Shown here one piece after another: positions 22,764-35,400 of a DNA stretch of 64,000 nt. The first letter of the stretch is position 1. Each line of letters opens with the position of its first letter. The notes under the pieces are model-generated. The model saw only the letters and a list, made by a program, of their open reading frames with translations. It was not told the DNA's origin and searched no databases. The stretch is taken from the NCBI GenBank assembly GCA_963556695.1, contig CAUWAG010000020.1, positions 1 through 64,000 of the forward strand. Reading direction: 5' to 3'. The stretch is from Anthostomella pinea. Taxonomy: Eukaryota; Ascomycota; Sordariomycetes; Xylariales; Xylariaceae. The position numbers and the translations under genes are program-made.

Positions 22764-23840
22764 TCAGCCCATGACAGTTTGACCGTAGACATGAGCCTGA
22801 AAGTACGGAGCTGTCTTGGTGTGCATAGCGGTCACACACTGGGAGCAGTTACAGTCGGCAGCACTGGAGTCCCAGGCGTTCTGGCCAAAATGACCATGGT
22901 TGAAGTAGGGCTGGTGGAAGTGAGAACTGTGTCTCGAAGACGAATAGCTGTTGGGACCGGCTGACGGCTGGTATCCTCGGTTGTAATTGCCATTGACCAC
23001 GGCGTGGTTGGACCACTCGTTGTAGCGAGAGTTCATCGAAGCCGCCGAGTTCAAATACTCTGGTGTACCGTAGCCAGAATCGGGAGGAGTCAGCGGGGCT
23101 TGAGCCTGGGGCCAACCACTCTGGTACTGGCCCTGCCAAGATGCGTCGCGTGGTCCGTAGGCGGTCTTGCCGGAGCGCACGAGTCTGGAGTTCAAATTGA
23201 GACGTTCGTGCTCGGCAATCTCCTCGGGCGTCCAGCCTTCGAGAGTCAGAGGGTGATGCTTCTGGACTGAGACGGGGCGCATGGCTGTAACAATGGGCGC
23301 CAACCTCTCGCGCATAGCAGCCTGTGATTGATGTTGTTGCTGCTGCTGCTGCTGGATCTGGTGTCGCTTGGTGTCCTGCCAATCCTTCCAGCTCTTGATC
23401 CAGGCATTGTAGTCGTGACTTCGGTCAAGGTTTACGTACAACCCCCACTCAATACTTATCAGCCATTCATTTTCCATGGTGTTGAGTTCTGCCACCGGGA
23501 TGCCACTGACGTCGGACCACGATCGATTCTGAAAGGTGTTGTCGTCTAGAAACTTGCTACCAAGGAGCAATGAGACTGTGAGCATCTTCCAGAGCTGGCC
23601 CTCGCTTGCCTTCAATGCACCCGCTTGGTTGAGCATGTTGACGCGTTTGGCGAGGTAGTTGAGTCCGAGGAGGATAGTGGTGCGAGGCAACCGTGTCGAA
23701 TTGAGAATCCCCAACACAAACTTCCGGAAAGCAGGAGTGACTGTCTCGTTGGGCATGACGAGTCGCGTCGACATTTCGGACACATACTCGCCCATCGGCT
23801 CGGGCTCATAGTCGAGATTCGCGCAAACGCCGCCTGGCAT
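22764..23840 (-). CDS. CLG1-like (Pho85-type) cyclin
   Basis: From the ATG at 23840 this is a 358-residue protein. The cyclin-box region starts at EPMGEYVSEMSTRLVMP and continues through FRKFVLGILNSTRLPRTTILLGLNYLAKR, KMLTVSLLLGSKFLDDNTF and NTMENEWLISIEWGLYV, the order typical of ascomycete Clg1-type cyclins. A polyGln run (about 166-173) and a Tyr/Asn/Ser-rich tail with a Cys pair (CNCSQC) follow. Clg1 cyclins activate Pho85/Pef1-like kinases and control sporulation and lifespan in yeasts. The frame is open up to an ATG at 24143 (459 residues), but the added part looks like leader sequence and CCGCCATCATGCC is a good start context, so I chose the shorter form. Confidence 0.88.
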   Translation of the reverse strand: MPGGVCANLDYEPEPMGEYVSEMSTRLVMPNETVTPAFRKFVLGILNSTRLPRTTILLGLNYLAKRVNMLNQAGALKASEGQLWKMLTVSLLLGSKFLDDNTFQNRSWSDVSGIPVAELNTMENEWLISIEWGLYVNLDRSHDYNAWIKSWKDWQDTKRHQIQQQQQQQHQSQAAMRERLAPIVTAMRPVSVQKHHPLTLEGWTPEEIAEHERLNLNSRLVRSGKTAYGPRDASWQGQYQSGWPQAQAPLTPPDSGYGTPEYLNSAASMNSRYNEWSNHAVVNGNYNRGYQPSAGPNSYSSSRHSSHFHQPYFNHGHFGQNAWDSSAADCNCSQCVTAMHTKTAPYFQAHVYGQTVMG

Positions 23841-26800
23841 GATGGCGGTTGGCGAGTTTGTCTCCGTCAAAGATCTAGAACGGACCTTTGTCGGAAAGGG
23901 CTCTGCTTGTAGCCCGTGAAAGTGACGGCCCAGTTGCGTGGAATCAACCACGGCACAACCGGCTTTAATTCTCAAGGCAAAAGACGCGAAGGAAGTACGT
24001 GGAGAAAGCTCGTCGAGAACCCTACTGAGACAATCGAGCCATGAATCGATCAGTCTAGGTGAGAGACAGAGACTGGCGATATATTCAGAAGACGGGGCTG
24101 TAATCCACTTCTCGTCACGGCGACAAGTGGAAGTGATGCGCAAGCCGGCACCCCGAGATCAAAAATTGGCAGGTCGGATGCTTGAACTCGACAGGGAATC
24201 GTCGCAGATGAAGTTGTTCTTTAGGTACGGATGCGATGGAGGGTATATTGAAGGAGGGAAGATGCGAGGAAGCTCTGTTCACTGTAGCGCGAAAGGTTAG
24301 TTAAATATTACATTGACATTGTCCTGGAAATTACAATGGAGATACCATGCAATGCTCCCAGATCAATGGAAGAACGTGGCGGAGATACGTTGAGAACTTT
24401 GTCGTGATTGTTGTAGGCGAACCCAGGACCAAGAGCCTAGACAGAATGAAACCCGAGCGATAGCTGTTCGAAATAGCGGAGTACAAAGGCACCAGACGGA
24501 CTGGTGATTTTGTAGGCCCTGTCTTGTGCAGAAACAATCCCCAGAACCGTGAAAGACGCCTAGTAGTAGTATTGTCGTTGTTGTTTCCGGGGTTGAGGCG
24601 CGTTGTGATGTCCAAGGGGCGGGGGCAATAGAACTCGAAAGTATTCGAAGACGAATAGAAGACTAGGTATCTCGGGATGTACACTCTGCTCTTCTTTTTT
24701 CGAATTCGACCATAGGCATGATGCAGTATCGAACGGAGGAAGACTAAACCAATCCCAGGGAAAATGACATTCAAACCACGTATGAAAATGGGTACTTGCC
24801 TAATATTAATGAAAATATTGCGAAGGAGACCGGTCGCCCGAGGAGTCGACTACCCTGTTGAAGGCGACGAAATGCTCTCTGGCAGACGCAGTGCGGTTCG
24901 GCCTTGACGAGGACTGGCTGGGCGGGCGGCCGCGAGGTTTCGCGTGATGAGAATGGATCCGAGCAGCTGGGTGCCCTCGCTTTTCCACAACGGTGTCAAT
25001 GATGTGGTTACGTCGTCTCGTCTACCCAATCCAGCTTTTTGGCTCCCTCTTCGCGGCAGCTGGGGGCTGTTCTCCGGCACAGCAACGCGATCCGGCGGCT
25101 GGGTGCAGGCGGTGCGTCGGTGCGGCGGTGCGGCGGTGCGTCTCTCTCTCTCTCGCTTCCTCTCCTTCCAGGGCTTGTAGGAACCTGAATCCTGACGTCG
25201 ACGGTCGAGGTCGAGTGTTCGGTTGGCAATTGGCGGATTAGGGGGGTTGAAGAGGAAAGGAATAGAAAGAAGAGAGAGAAAGAGTAGCAATCGTGAGAAG
25301 GGCCGCGGGGGGGGGAGAAGCACCAGGAGGAAGAGGGAAGAGGGTGGTGGTGGTCGTGGTGGTTTGGGCGGAGAGTTGAAGGATGGGGAAGTGGAAGTGT
25401 GTGATGAACCGCGAGCGGCGAGCGGCGAGCGGAGGAAGGGGAAGGGGAAGGCGACTCAGCTGGAAATGGCAAGTGATTTGGCTATGGTCCCCCTCTGTGA
25501 CCGCTGTGCCCACTGCCCAGGGCTCTGTGCAGGCTCTGTGCAGGCTCTGGCTGGACCGCTGCAGTGGACTGGGGCCACCCCACTCTTCAAGACCGAGACT
25601 GCCGTGCTGCAATCGCCACAAGAACTGCAGTGGCTGACAGCCCAGCAGCCCAGCAGGTGCTCTTGGGGCGCTTGGTTCACCGGAGAATCAGGACAACCGC
25701 TGGACAACCGCTGGACAACCGCTGGACAACCACATGGATGCAGGGCTCGACGGTCCCACCCCACCTACTGCTGCAGCTCTAGCCTCTCAGGGTCACTGCT
25801 GGAACCAGCACCGGTACGTACCTAGGTACCTCCTTCTTTGTGCCTACCACTCATTCATTCCACGCCAGCACGCTTCCAGCTTCCAGGCTTCATGTTCCTC
25901 CACCTGCACTCTTCTTCTCGACTCCAATGTAAAATTTCCAAATCTCAGGGGTGGGCAGTAGATCAGACAGTCAAATTCGGACAAAAAGAGAGCTCGACAG
26001 GGCCCTGCCTACCTCCTACCGTACGGGGCTCGCTATTGGCTGTTAGCGGCCACCCTGGTCGACGGTGGTCGAGCGAATTATTTTTGGTGGAGAGGCGAGT
26101 TTTCTAGACGCCGTTGTGTTCATGGCTTCATGCACCACCATCGTCATGAAGAAGGATTATCCGATCGAGCGGATGACCATCTCGATTGCTCAATTCATCA
26201 GTCGGAAAGTACCTGAACATTTCAGGTAGGTACAGAATAAATAATATGGTATGTGCATCATCATACTAGGCACCGCATCCTCGGGTACGAAGTGCTACCA
26301 ACCGTGCCCGAACTCGAATCTTGGAGATGCCTATCACCTTTGCCATTTGGTCACGATGGGAATGACCGGCAAGATTGTCTTGTCTGTGGATGTGTGGTCC
26401 GTGGAAGCTCTGCTTTTGTCGATACAGAGGACCTCCCAGAGTTCAGTCAGGCCATCCAGCCTAGCCTCAAAACATATTCCTTGTCCAAGAATATTGGAAA
26501 TCAAAGTCGTAATAATACTAGCGAAAAGGGTGCCACGCCATCAGTCCTGATCAGTGATCATCATTGTCGGTCACTGTTCAGGGTCCTGGGTCGTCCGGGG
26601 GTGTGCTTATCAAAGGGTTTTTTTTTTATCCTCGACAACGGTTTCATGGTTCGGCTCGTGTTAAATTCCGTATCATGTGAAAGAACGGAAAGAACGGAAG
26701 AGTCAGCTGGTTGGAGGTGTGTCATGGATCATGGAAGACAACGAGAGTCATGGCTCGGACGCACCGTCAGGACTCAAGACTCTGGACTCGATGGAACATC

Positions 26801-28330
26801 CGGACGGACCCTTTGAGATTCTAGATTGGGAACATACCTAATCATGGCCATGTCCCTTGCTGCCGAATGGTCGTGCTTCTCACATTCATTGCTCGCATGC
26901 CTGGCTCATTTGAAGTCATTTCGGAGCTTTCGATACAACTCCTCTTCTGGCTTCACGAAACACATGGAGTGATGAGCGCTGCACAAGCCCATCTATCTGG
27001 ATAAAACAGTCGGGCATCCTATTTGGGCATCTTTGTTTGGTTGAGCCAAAATGGGACATCTCCTTGACATCAGAGTCCAGACAGGTTTTACAACCAGCCA
27101 GCATGACTGGCCAGAATGGTCATTGACCATTGTGCAATTTGCTGGTTTCGACGAAGCGATATTGCTCAAAGGCCCGAAGCCGATGGTGACTGACACGGAT
27201 TCGTGGAGCCGGGGAATGCGTGCGCCACCTGCCTGCCGTTCTGCCGTCTTTCTACCTCGTCCAAATCAAATGCGTCCGACTCGGATGAAACCCAAATCTC
27301 TTTGCTCTTCCCAATGGAAAACTCAATATGCGCGCGAAAGTGTGTGCGTTGAAGAGGAGAGTCATAAATGACTCTCTTTTATTTATTGCAAGTGCCCCCA
27401 TGGATGTCAACGTTCCTCCAGTCGTGGCACTGTTGCAGGTCTAGCTGTGAATATAGAGTGGCAAGGGAAACGAAGTGTGGGAGTGTCTTTATCGAAATCA
27501 GGAACCGTTGCAAATGCATACCTACAGTAGGTAGTTTGATCTCCCTGTCCGAAATTCCGGGATTGGTAGCTTCATCAGACGAACTGAACAATCCTCCACA
27601 GACAATAAGAATGGCAGATTTGCTCGGCGCGAGGCGAGAATCCCATTCTCAATGCCGACGTATCCCCATCAGTCATGCATGGCGTACGGTATGGCGGTAT
27701 CGAACGACCGTCTGCCTAATAATGTTATCAGAAGCGCGGGGATGATATGGTCCATGGACCGTTTAATAACCACCGGCTACGCGTGACGACGATTCTGTGG
27801 CACATGTGCATGGATCGGGCGTTGGGGCCGTCAGCGGCCAGCCACACAGCCCAAATCAGTGGTTGCAGTGATCAGAGTGGTGTGTGTGCACCTTCCCTTC
27901 TATTAATTATCCGTGCGTTTGAAACTATTAGTACCGAAGCGTGCATTATATTAAAACCCTTAATAATAATATCGTAAATTAACGCAATTTACGCAAATAT
28001 CAAAGATCGGCTTAACGAGAAAATCTTACTTTCTTATTATGCCTTATTATCGGATCAACAGAGTCAGAACATGGGGGTGATGATCGGTCTAGTGCGTTGC
28101 GTTTTATCCATGGGTCTGCGGGACCAATCTAGTACTAAATACACACCAAAATACAAAGATGTACCCGTCCATTGATCCTCCAGCCAAAGATCCCTTGTCT
28201 ATCACCCATGAAAGCCACCTTTCCTGGTGCTTCCGTCCTTTTATTCTGCCAAGGTGCCTGCCTGACCCCTTGTCAGCTGGCAGCCTCCCTGACTGCCACC
28301 ATACTGCCATCACAATCCTCACACTTATCT
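23841..28330. other. 4.5-kb stretch without a confident gene
   Basis: Probably the 5' leader and promoter of the cyclin gene up to about 25.3 kb, with a (TC)n run at about 25141-25157. Beyond that I see only short overlapping frames. An 11-bp tandem lies at about 25690-25733, and GCAGGCTCTGT repeats near 25526-25550. From about 27.95 kb the sequence grades into AT-rich DNA. Confidence 0.45.
25690..25733. repeat. 11-bp tandem repeat
   Basis: GGACAACCGCT is repeated almost perfectly about three and a half times. This is a short minisatellite in non-coding DNA. Confidence 0.8.
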
Positions 28331-30133
28331 TTAAATTCCGTAATCCTTACTTGTCATATGTAAGTTTATTTTATATATCAAATAATACCGGTAACTTCGT
28401 TAAGCGTAAATATTTAATATTAAAAAATAGAATTATAAGCGTTTGACCGCTTATAAAAATAACTAAAAAGGCTTATTTAATACTGGCTTAAAAAGCTCTA
28501 TAATAAACTACTTCATCAAAATAAAAACAAATGTTAAAATAAAGAAAAAGTTTTTTAAGCTAACTATTACTTTAAATACTTTGATTAATGATCTTAATCT
28601 TAATAATTATAATACTTGATATAAAATTGCCAAAAGATTTGCTGGTAATATTAATAACTATTCTAACATTACGCTATTTATAAAATTTAAAAGTATTATA
28701 TTTATACCATTTCGACCTTAATCAACCTAGCTTAATGATAGTACTGACTATATTAACTTTATATAACTTATATAAAAATCTATAAAAGCGGATTTACTAT
28801 TGTATATTAAATAATTGGTTAAAAATCAAACCGCTTATTGAAAAAACCAATATAATGTATACTTTTTTAAGGCATGAATCGAATTTTTCAACAGTAAAAA
28901 CTTCCGACTTTTAATCTTACTTCTATAAACAGTTTTGGATTTACTCATTTACTAATTTGAAATTATCAAATAACTATTAATTGATATTTATTAATATATA
29001 TATGTATGTATTAAAAAAACCGAAGTATTGAAAATAAAACGAAATAAACAATCCCTATATAATTACATGTATACTTTTATATATTTAGAAAAAGGGCTTA
29101 ATTAGCTAATATAATAAGCTGTATTCATATATGCGTGCTAAATAAGCCAAATCAATTTTATTATCTAGTTAAAGAAAAGAAAAAAAGAAAAGAAAATCTG
29201 TTTTTAAACAGCTCGCAAGATGATATTTAGACTAGCTTTAAACTAGCGCAGAATCGTCCCAACCAGCTGATTCATATACTAGGGCCCTTGGTCTTATAAC
29301 AGTTAAAAAGCGTAGTAAAAACCTTACCACATATAAGCCAGATTTAACTCGCGCACTAAATTGTTAAAGAATATGTTAACTATATACTATGATAGTTATA
29401 ATTATTATAATACGTATAACATCTAAAAAAATTAAATAATAAAAAACAGGCTTAAAATGATATTTTGTATTTAAATCGACGAAAAGATTAACGCTATTTT
29501 GTGACGGTTTATTAATTTAAAACATTTATTATAAATAAATATTTACGGGTATTCAATATTTAATTATTATAAATTATAGTGTAGCAATTTTAATTCAAAC
29601 TATTTATATATTTTTAAATCTTCCTAAAATTTCTTAATGATAAAAATTATAAACGTTAAATATTATGATTCAAAGCTAGGAATAATAACGCGTAATAATA
29701 ACTACTATTTAATAAAATGATTTATAAAAGTTAATACAATATTTATTAAAGTTTCCGGTAAAGCTATATATAGTAAAAGTTATATTATTAACATTTTCTA
29801 ATTTATTTTTAGAGCGAGTATTTTTTCACATTTTAATATAAGCTTTAATTATTTCTTTAACAAAATATTTCACTTTAATAAAAGTAAAACTTTTTATCTA
29901 TAGTAATATAAGTTTTAAGGTAAAAAATCAACTTAATTAAACTAAGTGTTTTAATAATTATTATAGATACTTCACTAATTAACATTAATTAAATTACCAC
30001 TTAACTTAAATTGAACGTTACAGTAAAAACATTTTTCAAATATATTATAATATTTTATAATATTTTAAAGGTCATAAGTAAAAAAATCCGTATAAAGTCA
30101 ATCAATACCTTGGCAAATAGAAAAATGCTATAA

Positions 30134-30617
30134 TGTGACGAGCCGTATAACCTATAAGGCTAAAGGGTTCTATAGGGTTTATGTTCTGAGGTAAGTCAAC
30201 ACAAAGGACGATAGAGGCTTCTGTCAACTAGAAGACACTCAGATGCTGGGGCTTGGTCTGAACTGGGTTCACTGTGTAGTCGAGTTGTCAGGAGATTTCT
30301 CTCACCTTAGGGTTGGCTAAGATGCTTAGATTGATCACTGAGGTAGAGACTGTCAATCTATCTGTTTGGGAAATGTCTGTCCTTATATATCTAATCTCTC
30401 CCTCACTGATTAGGTGGCTCACCCTAGATCACCATGGTGATCCAGTGATCCAAATTCTTAGTCATGTGACCCAGGCTCTGCTGGTCGCGTGAGCTGTGTA
30501 CCGTTGCTCCGTTGCTCCGATCTCTCCACTGATCAGCACCCCACTTTCTGGTCAATCTGTTTCTAATCGTCCCTTCTAGGCCTGCTATCAGGCCGCACCG
30601 TTCATTGGTTCATAACA
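30134..30617. repeat. Solo LTR (484 bp) with TATAA target duplication
   Basis: The segment begins TGTGACGAGCC and ends GGTTCATAACA, so it has the TG..CA ends of an LTR. It is flanked on both sides by TATAA (30129-30133 and 30618-30622), a 5-bp target duplication. Its base composition is normal, in sharp contrast to the AT-rich DNA around it. No internal retrotransposon sequence is present, so it is a solo LTR left by recombination between the two LTRs. Confidence 0.85.
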
Positions 30618-31081
30618 TATAAGGCTTGAATAAATTAAAACGATATTTTATAAGCCGTTTAAAACGTATGTAAGTAAGATATTGACGATATTATATTTAC
30701 CCGTAACAAGTTTTACAAAATCGTTAAAATAGCTAAGCGAAATTAAAATAAAAAAAGAACCGACTCGATTTTTATTAATTAAAACATTCATGTAACTTTC
30801 GCCTAGTATAAACTAGAATAAAACTTGGATTTATTGTTTTTAATCACCATAAGTATTTGAAAGAGAATATAAAAAGAATATAAAAAGGTAAATGTTTTTA
30901 TATTAAATGTTTTAAGCGACTCGAATTAATTAGCATCTTCTTTAATCAGGTAAAGCTTTTTTTTTTCCAGCCTAAAACCCATACATTTAAAAAACGCTTA
31001 TCAACGAAAATCGCTTTTTTATGATTAAAATATAATTTACTTTACCTAGATTTAAAAAGCTTAGTATTGAAAGTATAAAAC

Positions 31082-31282
31082 TGTGTGAACAGGCTTGAAC
31101 AATCAATTATAATACTTGAGTATGGGGTTAAGGTCATGATGTTGCTAATGGTTGAATTGTGAAGTCTAGCTGGACCTGCAGGTCTGGCTAAGTGACCTCA
31201 CAATCTGGTATCTAATCTCTTATTTAATTATACATGTGGGTTCTTTGTGGATTGTTTGACTGTAGAATCACATAGATCCAAC
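31082..31282. repeat. GC-normal island in AT-rich block, possible LTR
   Basis: About 200 bases from TGTGTGAACAGG to GATCCAACA have normal composition inside the AT-rich block. The ends look like TG..CA, but I find no flanking duplication, so the assignment is uncertain. Confidence 0.3.
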
Positions 31283-31362
31283 AAAATTTATATTAAATAT
31301 TGTTTGCTAAAAGTTCAGTAGAAAGATCTTTATTATAAAGGGTTTTATTATTATTTCAAAAA

Positions 31363-31590
31363 TGTGACGGTCCTGACGTCTATCAGCCCATCAGAAGGGT
31401 TGGTGGGGCTCGTCCCCCACTACACAACTTGTTGATTATGTAATTAGTGGGTCAGAACGAAAGGTTATCTAGGCCACCAGATTAGCTGGTGCCTTCGACC
31501 TTTTCTTTTCTTTTCCCACTAAAAGATTCTTTTGTGTAGATAGTATAAGCTGGACTGCTACATCCATCTTCTATTTCACGTATTGTGACA
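31363..31590. repeat. Solo LTR (228 bp) with AAAAA target duplication
   Basis: It begins TGTGACGG and ends TATTGTGACA, with AAAAA on both sides (31358-31362 and 31591-31595). The repeat is homopolymeric, so this duplication alone is weaker evidence. Ends and inner layout (TGGTGGGG, CCCC, a CCACCAG...CTGGTG hairpin, pyrimidine tract, CATCTTC) match the solo LTR at 58475-58720. Confidence 0.75.
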
Positions 31591-32239
31591 AAAAACCTTA
31601 AAGGTCGTTATAATTTCTAAAGGTTGTTAAAAAGACTTATTAATATGTTAGTTTTTTAAACTTGTCGCCTTATTTTTATATTTAGACCAAAGCCATGAAA
31701 ATTATTTTTAAATTAGTATAACTTATTTCTAAATTCGGCCTTCTTAACTATCAACACGTTAAATTCTTGCTTATACGCTTTATAGTAAATCTGATAACTA
31801 GCCTTTTTTAGGATATAATTTTTAAAAAAAAGTTTTAAGATTGTAATAATCACAATAAACTTATAAAGTGCTTTCAACGTATTATTTTATTATAAATTTC
31901 ATATAATATAATTAGTTAAAGCTGACTTTTTAAATTGATTGATTTAGAAAATAACTTGGTTATTAATAAGTAAGTAAGTTTTAAATTTAAAACATAATTT
32001 ATATTAAAAAAATATACGGGACTTTTCAAGCTTTTTATAATTTTCGATGTTTTATATATTATATTCAGCTGATATAGTTATATAAAGCCTTAACCGATAA
32101 AGACGTACTAATAATTTAATTATTATAAAAGCTATAATTATTGTTATAAAAGCTTTTAACCTGCTGTCAAAAAGCTTAAACACATACTAGTTTGTAAGGA
32201 AAAGTGTAAAATAACTTTCGCTTTAAAAAAGCATGAAGC

Positions 32240-32423
32240 TGTCAGATTCAAGCGAGTTCAGTGATTAGAGGGTGATTATTGGTGTCTTGCATCGTGTGTT
32301 GTATCTGTTCTGTCTGTTCAGGTGCCCCTGATTGATTCCCAGTTTTTGGTGTTGGTCGTTTCCGCCGTACCGTGGTTTTTCCGGTCGGACTCGGCTCATC
32401 TTCATGACCCCTGTTATCCAACA
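32240..32423 (-). repeat. Copia-1 3' LTR
   Basis: 184-bp copy nearest the AT-rich block; it pairs with 37581-37764. It is the 3' LTR in the orientation of the element. Eight C residues at 32424-32431 (a G-run on the coding strand) adjoin it as the polypurine tract. Confidence 0.95.
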
Positions 32424-32445
32424 CCCCCCCCAGATGCCGGCCTAT

Positions 32446-35400
32446 TCAGTAGGAGGCATCTGCCATAATAGTATCATCTGAGAGGTCTGAGCACTCTCCT
32501 CTAAGTAACATATCTTCTAATTCTTCAAGATTGTTATCTGTGATCTCCTTCTTCCTTCTCTGTTGGATGCGGTCATGGATATCCACCAAGTCTACTTGAC
32601 CGACAAATCTCTTGAACTGTTGAATTGGCAAAGCCTTGGTCAAGCTATCAGCAACCATACTGTCCGTAGGCACGTATTCTACCTTTATCCTTTGAGGTTG
32701 AGCCTCTTGACGTAACCAGTGGTTGTGAATATCGACATGTCCGAGTTTTGTCTAAAGAGTAGTGATGTCCTTGTGTACCAATCCGATTGTTCGTCAATTA
32801 TTGCATTGAATGACAATGCGGGAGCTATCCAAACGCACGCCTAGTTCCCTGATTATGCGAGATATGAACATGGCTTCTTTAGCAGCTTACAAAAGGGACA
32901 ATAATTCCGCTTTTGTCGTAGAAGTAGTCACTGTAGCTTGCTTGTTTGCTCTCCAACCAATGATCCCTCCGAACAATCTCATGACGTACGCTTGGGAGCT
33001 CTTTTGATCAAGGGTATTGTCGGCAAAGGAGGCATCGCTGGCTACTTCGAAGAGGTCGGAACCACCGTACTCTAGAGAATGATATTGGGTACGTATAAGG
33101 TATCGGATGAGGCGGTCGGCTTCGTGATGGTGCTCGGGGCTAGGATTCATGTTGAAACGTGACAGTCGGGAAGCAGCAAAGGCTGTATCTGGGCGAGTGA
33201 TTACTGCTGCGTACAGGATTGATCCGATCTTCTTCTGATAACTGTTGATAGATTTCAGCGTGGCAATCTTGTTATAAGGAAGGAGTTCTTTGTTCTTCAT
33301 CGGAGTATCTTTTCTGTTTTGAGGGCTGCTGTCAACCAATCTAGTGATCTTGTCGATATACGACAATTGGGAGAGCCAAATCAATCTCTGCTTGCGGTCT
33401 CAAACAATCTCAATGCCGAGGAACCATTGAAGGTTGTCTCCTCCTATCATCTGATAATGATGCTTCAGTTGGCTGACCATGTGGTTTGCTGTGCCTTCCT
33501 TTTCTTTCCTGTACGCAATGACGATGTCATCTACGTAAAAGAAGACCAATACATCATCTCGGTTGAAACAGCAGGGCTCGTGGGGGACTTGTGTGTATCC
33601 CAAGCTTGTGAGAGTCTTTGTTAGCTTCTTCTGCCAAAGCAAGTGTGATTCCTTGAGTCCATATAATGCTTTCAAGAGTCGCAGCACTGTGCATGGCTTC
33701 CTGTACCCTAGAGGCATCCGCATGTACAGTTCCTTGTTCAGTTTCGCATTGACAAACGCATTAACTGCGTCGTACTATATAAGTTCCAAGTTGAATTGCG
33801 CAGCGATTGCGATGAGTGTTCTGAATGAGCGGCCGGCAAGGGTTGATGCATATGTGTTCTTGTATTCGCTTTAAGGCTGTTGGTCTACTCTTACCACAAG
33901 GCGAGCCTTGCATTATAAAAACCAGCCATGCTTGTTGAATTTGTACACATATATCCACATGCAACCAAGCACCTGTTTGCCTTGTGCCGTTGTCAGCCCA
34001 ACTTCTTTGCATGTATTTATTTTGCGGTGGCTTGCAAGATGAGCTCTTTCTGCTCCTCTAAATCCCGACTACATGACGTGGGATCTGAGATCTTTATGCG
34101 TCTTTGGAGGGGGAGGTAGGTCTCGGCGATGTAGTCTAGCTCTGTTAGCTATCATACGCCTTAACCTGTCTGGGTCATATGGCCTGTCAGACGGTCTACT
34201 TTGAGTATCCGGGCTATTAAGCCACACGGACGGTCTATTTTGAGTGCTTTTAGGGTGGCGTCTCGGATGGTTCACCAACCGGGCTTTCTTAGTCTTGTTC
34301 ACCGGCTCACCGTGCAACATCTCCGTGGAGTATAGACGTCCTGCATTGAACGTGGCCTCCCAGCTCCTTTAACAAAGTGCTGCTCTGGTGTAGAACGACG
34401 TGTGGTCATTCAGGAATCCATGAACGTGACGCTCCGCTGCCTTTCCAGACCCCATTTCATCAGCTTCTCTGATAGCTGCAGTGAATAATGACGTGGGCAG
34501 CGGAGTGTGATCGGGCGTCGGATACGGTATAAAGAATGCATCAGTGTAGGGGTGATCAGTCCCTTGTGCATCTTCAGAGCACGCCTGTGGCTGTCCATGT
34601 ACGTCCGAATTCACTCCGTCACCACTCACAGCAACAGCACCGTGTTCATCGTCTGCAATCGGGGGACTGACATTCTTGTCCTCTTCGCTAATAGCGGGTC
34701 CATTTCCAAGGCTCGAAGCACTTGATATCTCAACTCTGCGGAGCAGGTTGGACAGTTCATCTTCGGTGATATAAAGGAGGTCATCCTTCAATTCACCTAA
34801 GTCACCTGAAAAGGTGCTGTCCTCGTCAAAGATGACGTCGCGCGTGGCAATGACCTTGTTGGTCAAAGGATTCCAGATTCGATAGATGTTTGACGAGTTG
34901 TACCCGACGAGATAGTCGATCCACGCTTTAGGATTGAGACGCTGCTTTTGTTTCTTTTTGAGTTGAGCCTCGGAAGTCATGACGTATGCCTTGCATCCGA
35001 ACACTCGAAGATGCCCTTGATGGGCTTGTGGTCAGCAATTTGGCCATCCCTGCATATCAGGTAAGTGTGGAATCTCTCGTAGGATGTTTTCCAGTTATAG
35101 ATGTATTTGGGGGTCCGATTGTACAGATATACTGCCGTTCAGAAAATCTCCACCCATAGGAATACGGGCAACTTAGCTCCTAGTTGCATTACGCGTGCTT
35201 TCTCCTTGATTACACCCCCCAAACGCTCTGCTCCTCCGTTCTGATCCTGTGTATTGGGGGCTGAGGGCTCAAGCCGTATCTTCTTGGTGACGGACAGGTA
35301 GTCTCAAACTTTGTGCTTTCGATCCGTGATCTCGTTGTCGCACTCGATGACTTTGGGAAGGACTTGATGTTGTCGTTCCAGGATTCCAAACAGGAGCTCG

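Larger units (their letters stand above)
28330..32239. repeat. RIP-type AT-rich block 1
   Basis: About 3.9 kb of very AT-rich sequence, dense in TAA and TTAA and with stops in every frame; no open frame reaches 60 codons. This composition, rich in TpA and poor in CpA/TpG, is what repeat-induced point mutation leaves of old transposons. The original element is no longer recognisable by eye. GC-normal islands inside it are later insertions: a solo LTR at 30134-30617, a solo LTR at 31363-31590, and an unclassified island at about 31082-31282. The block ends exactly at the Copia element at 32240. Confidence 0.88.

Noticed and set aside
21692..22839. Membrane-protein gene on the minus strand
   Set aside because: Hydrophobic patches occur in several frames, but no consistent introns or family could be built; it may be the 3' region of the cyclin gene.
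28330..32239. AT-rich block as a centromere or mitochondrial insertion
   Set aside because: Only 3.9 kb, near a telomere, with embedded LTRs and RIP-like composition; no mitochondrial gene is recognisable.
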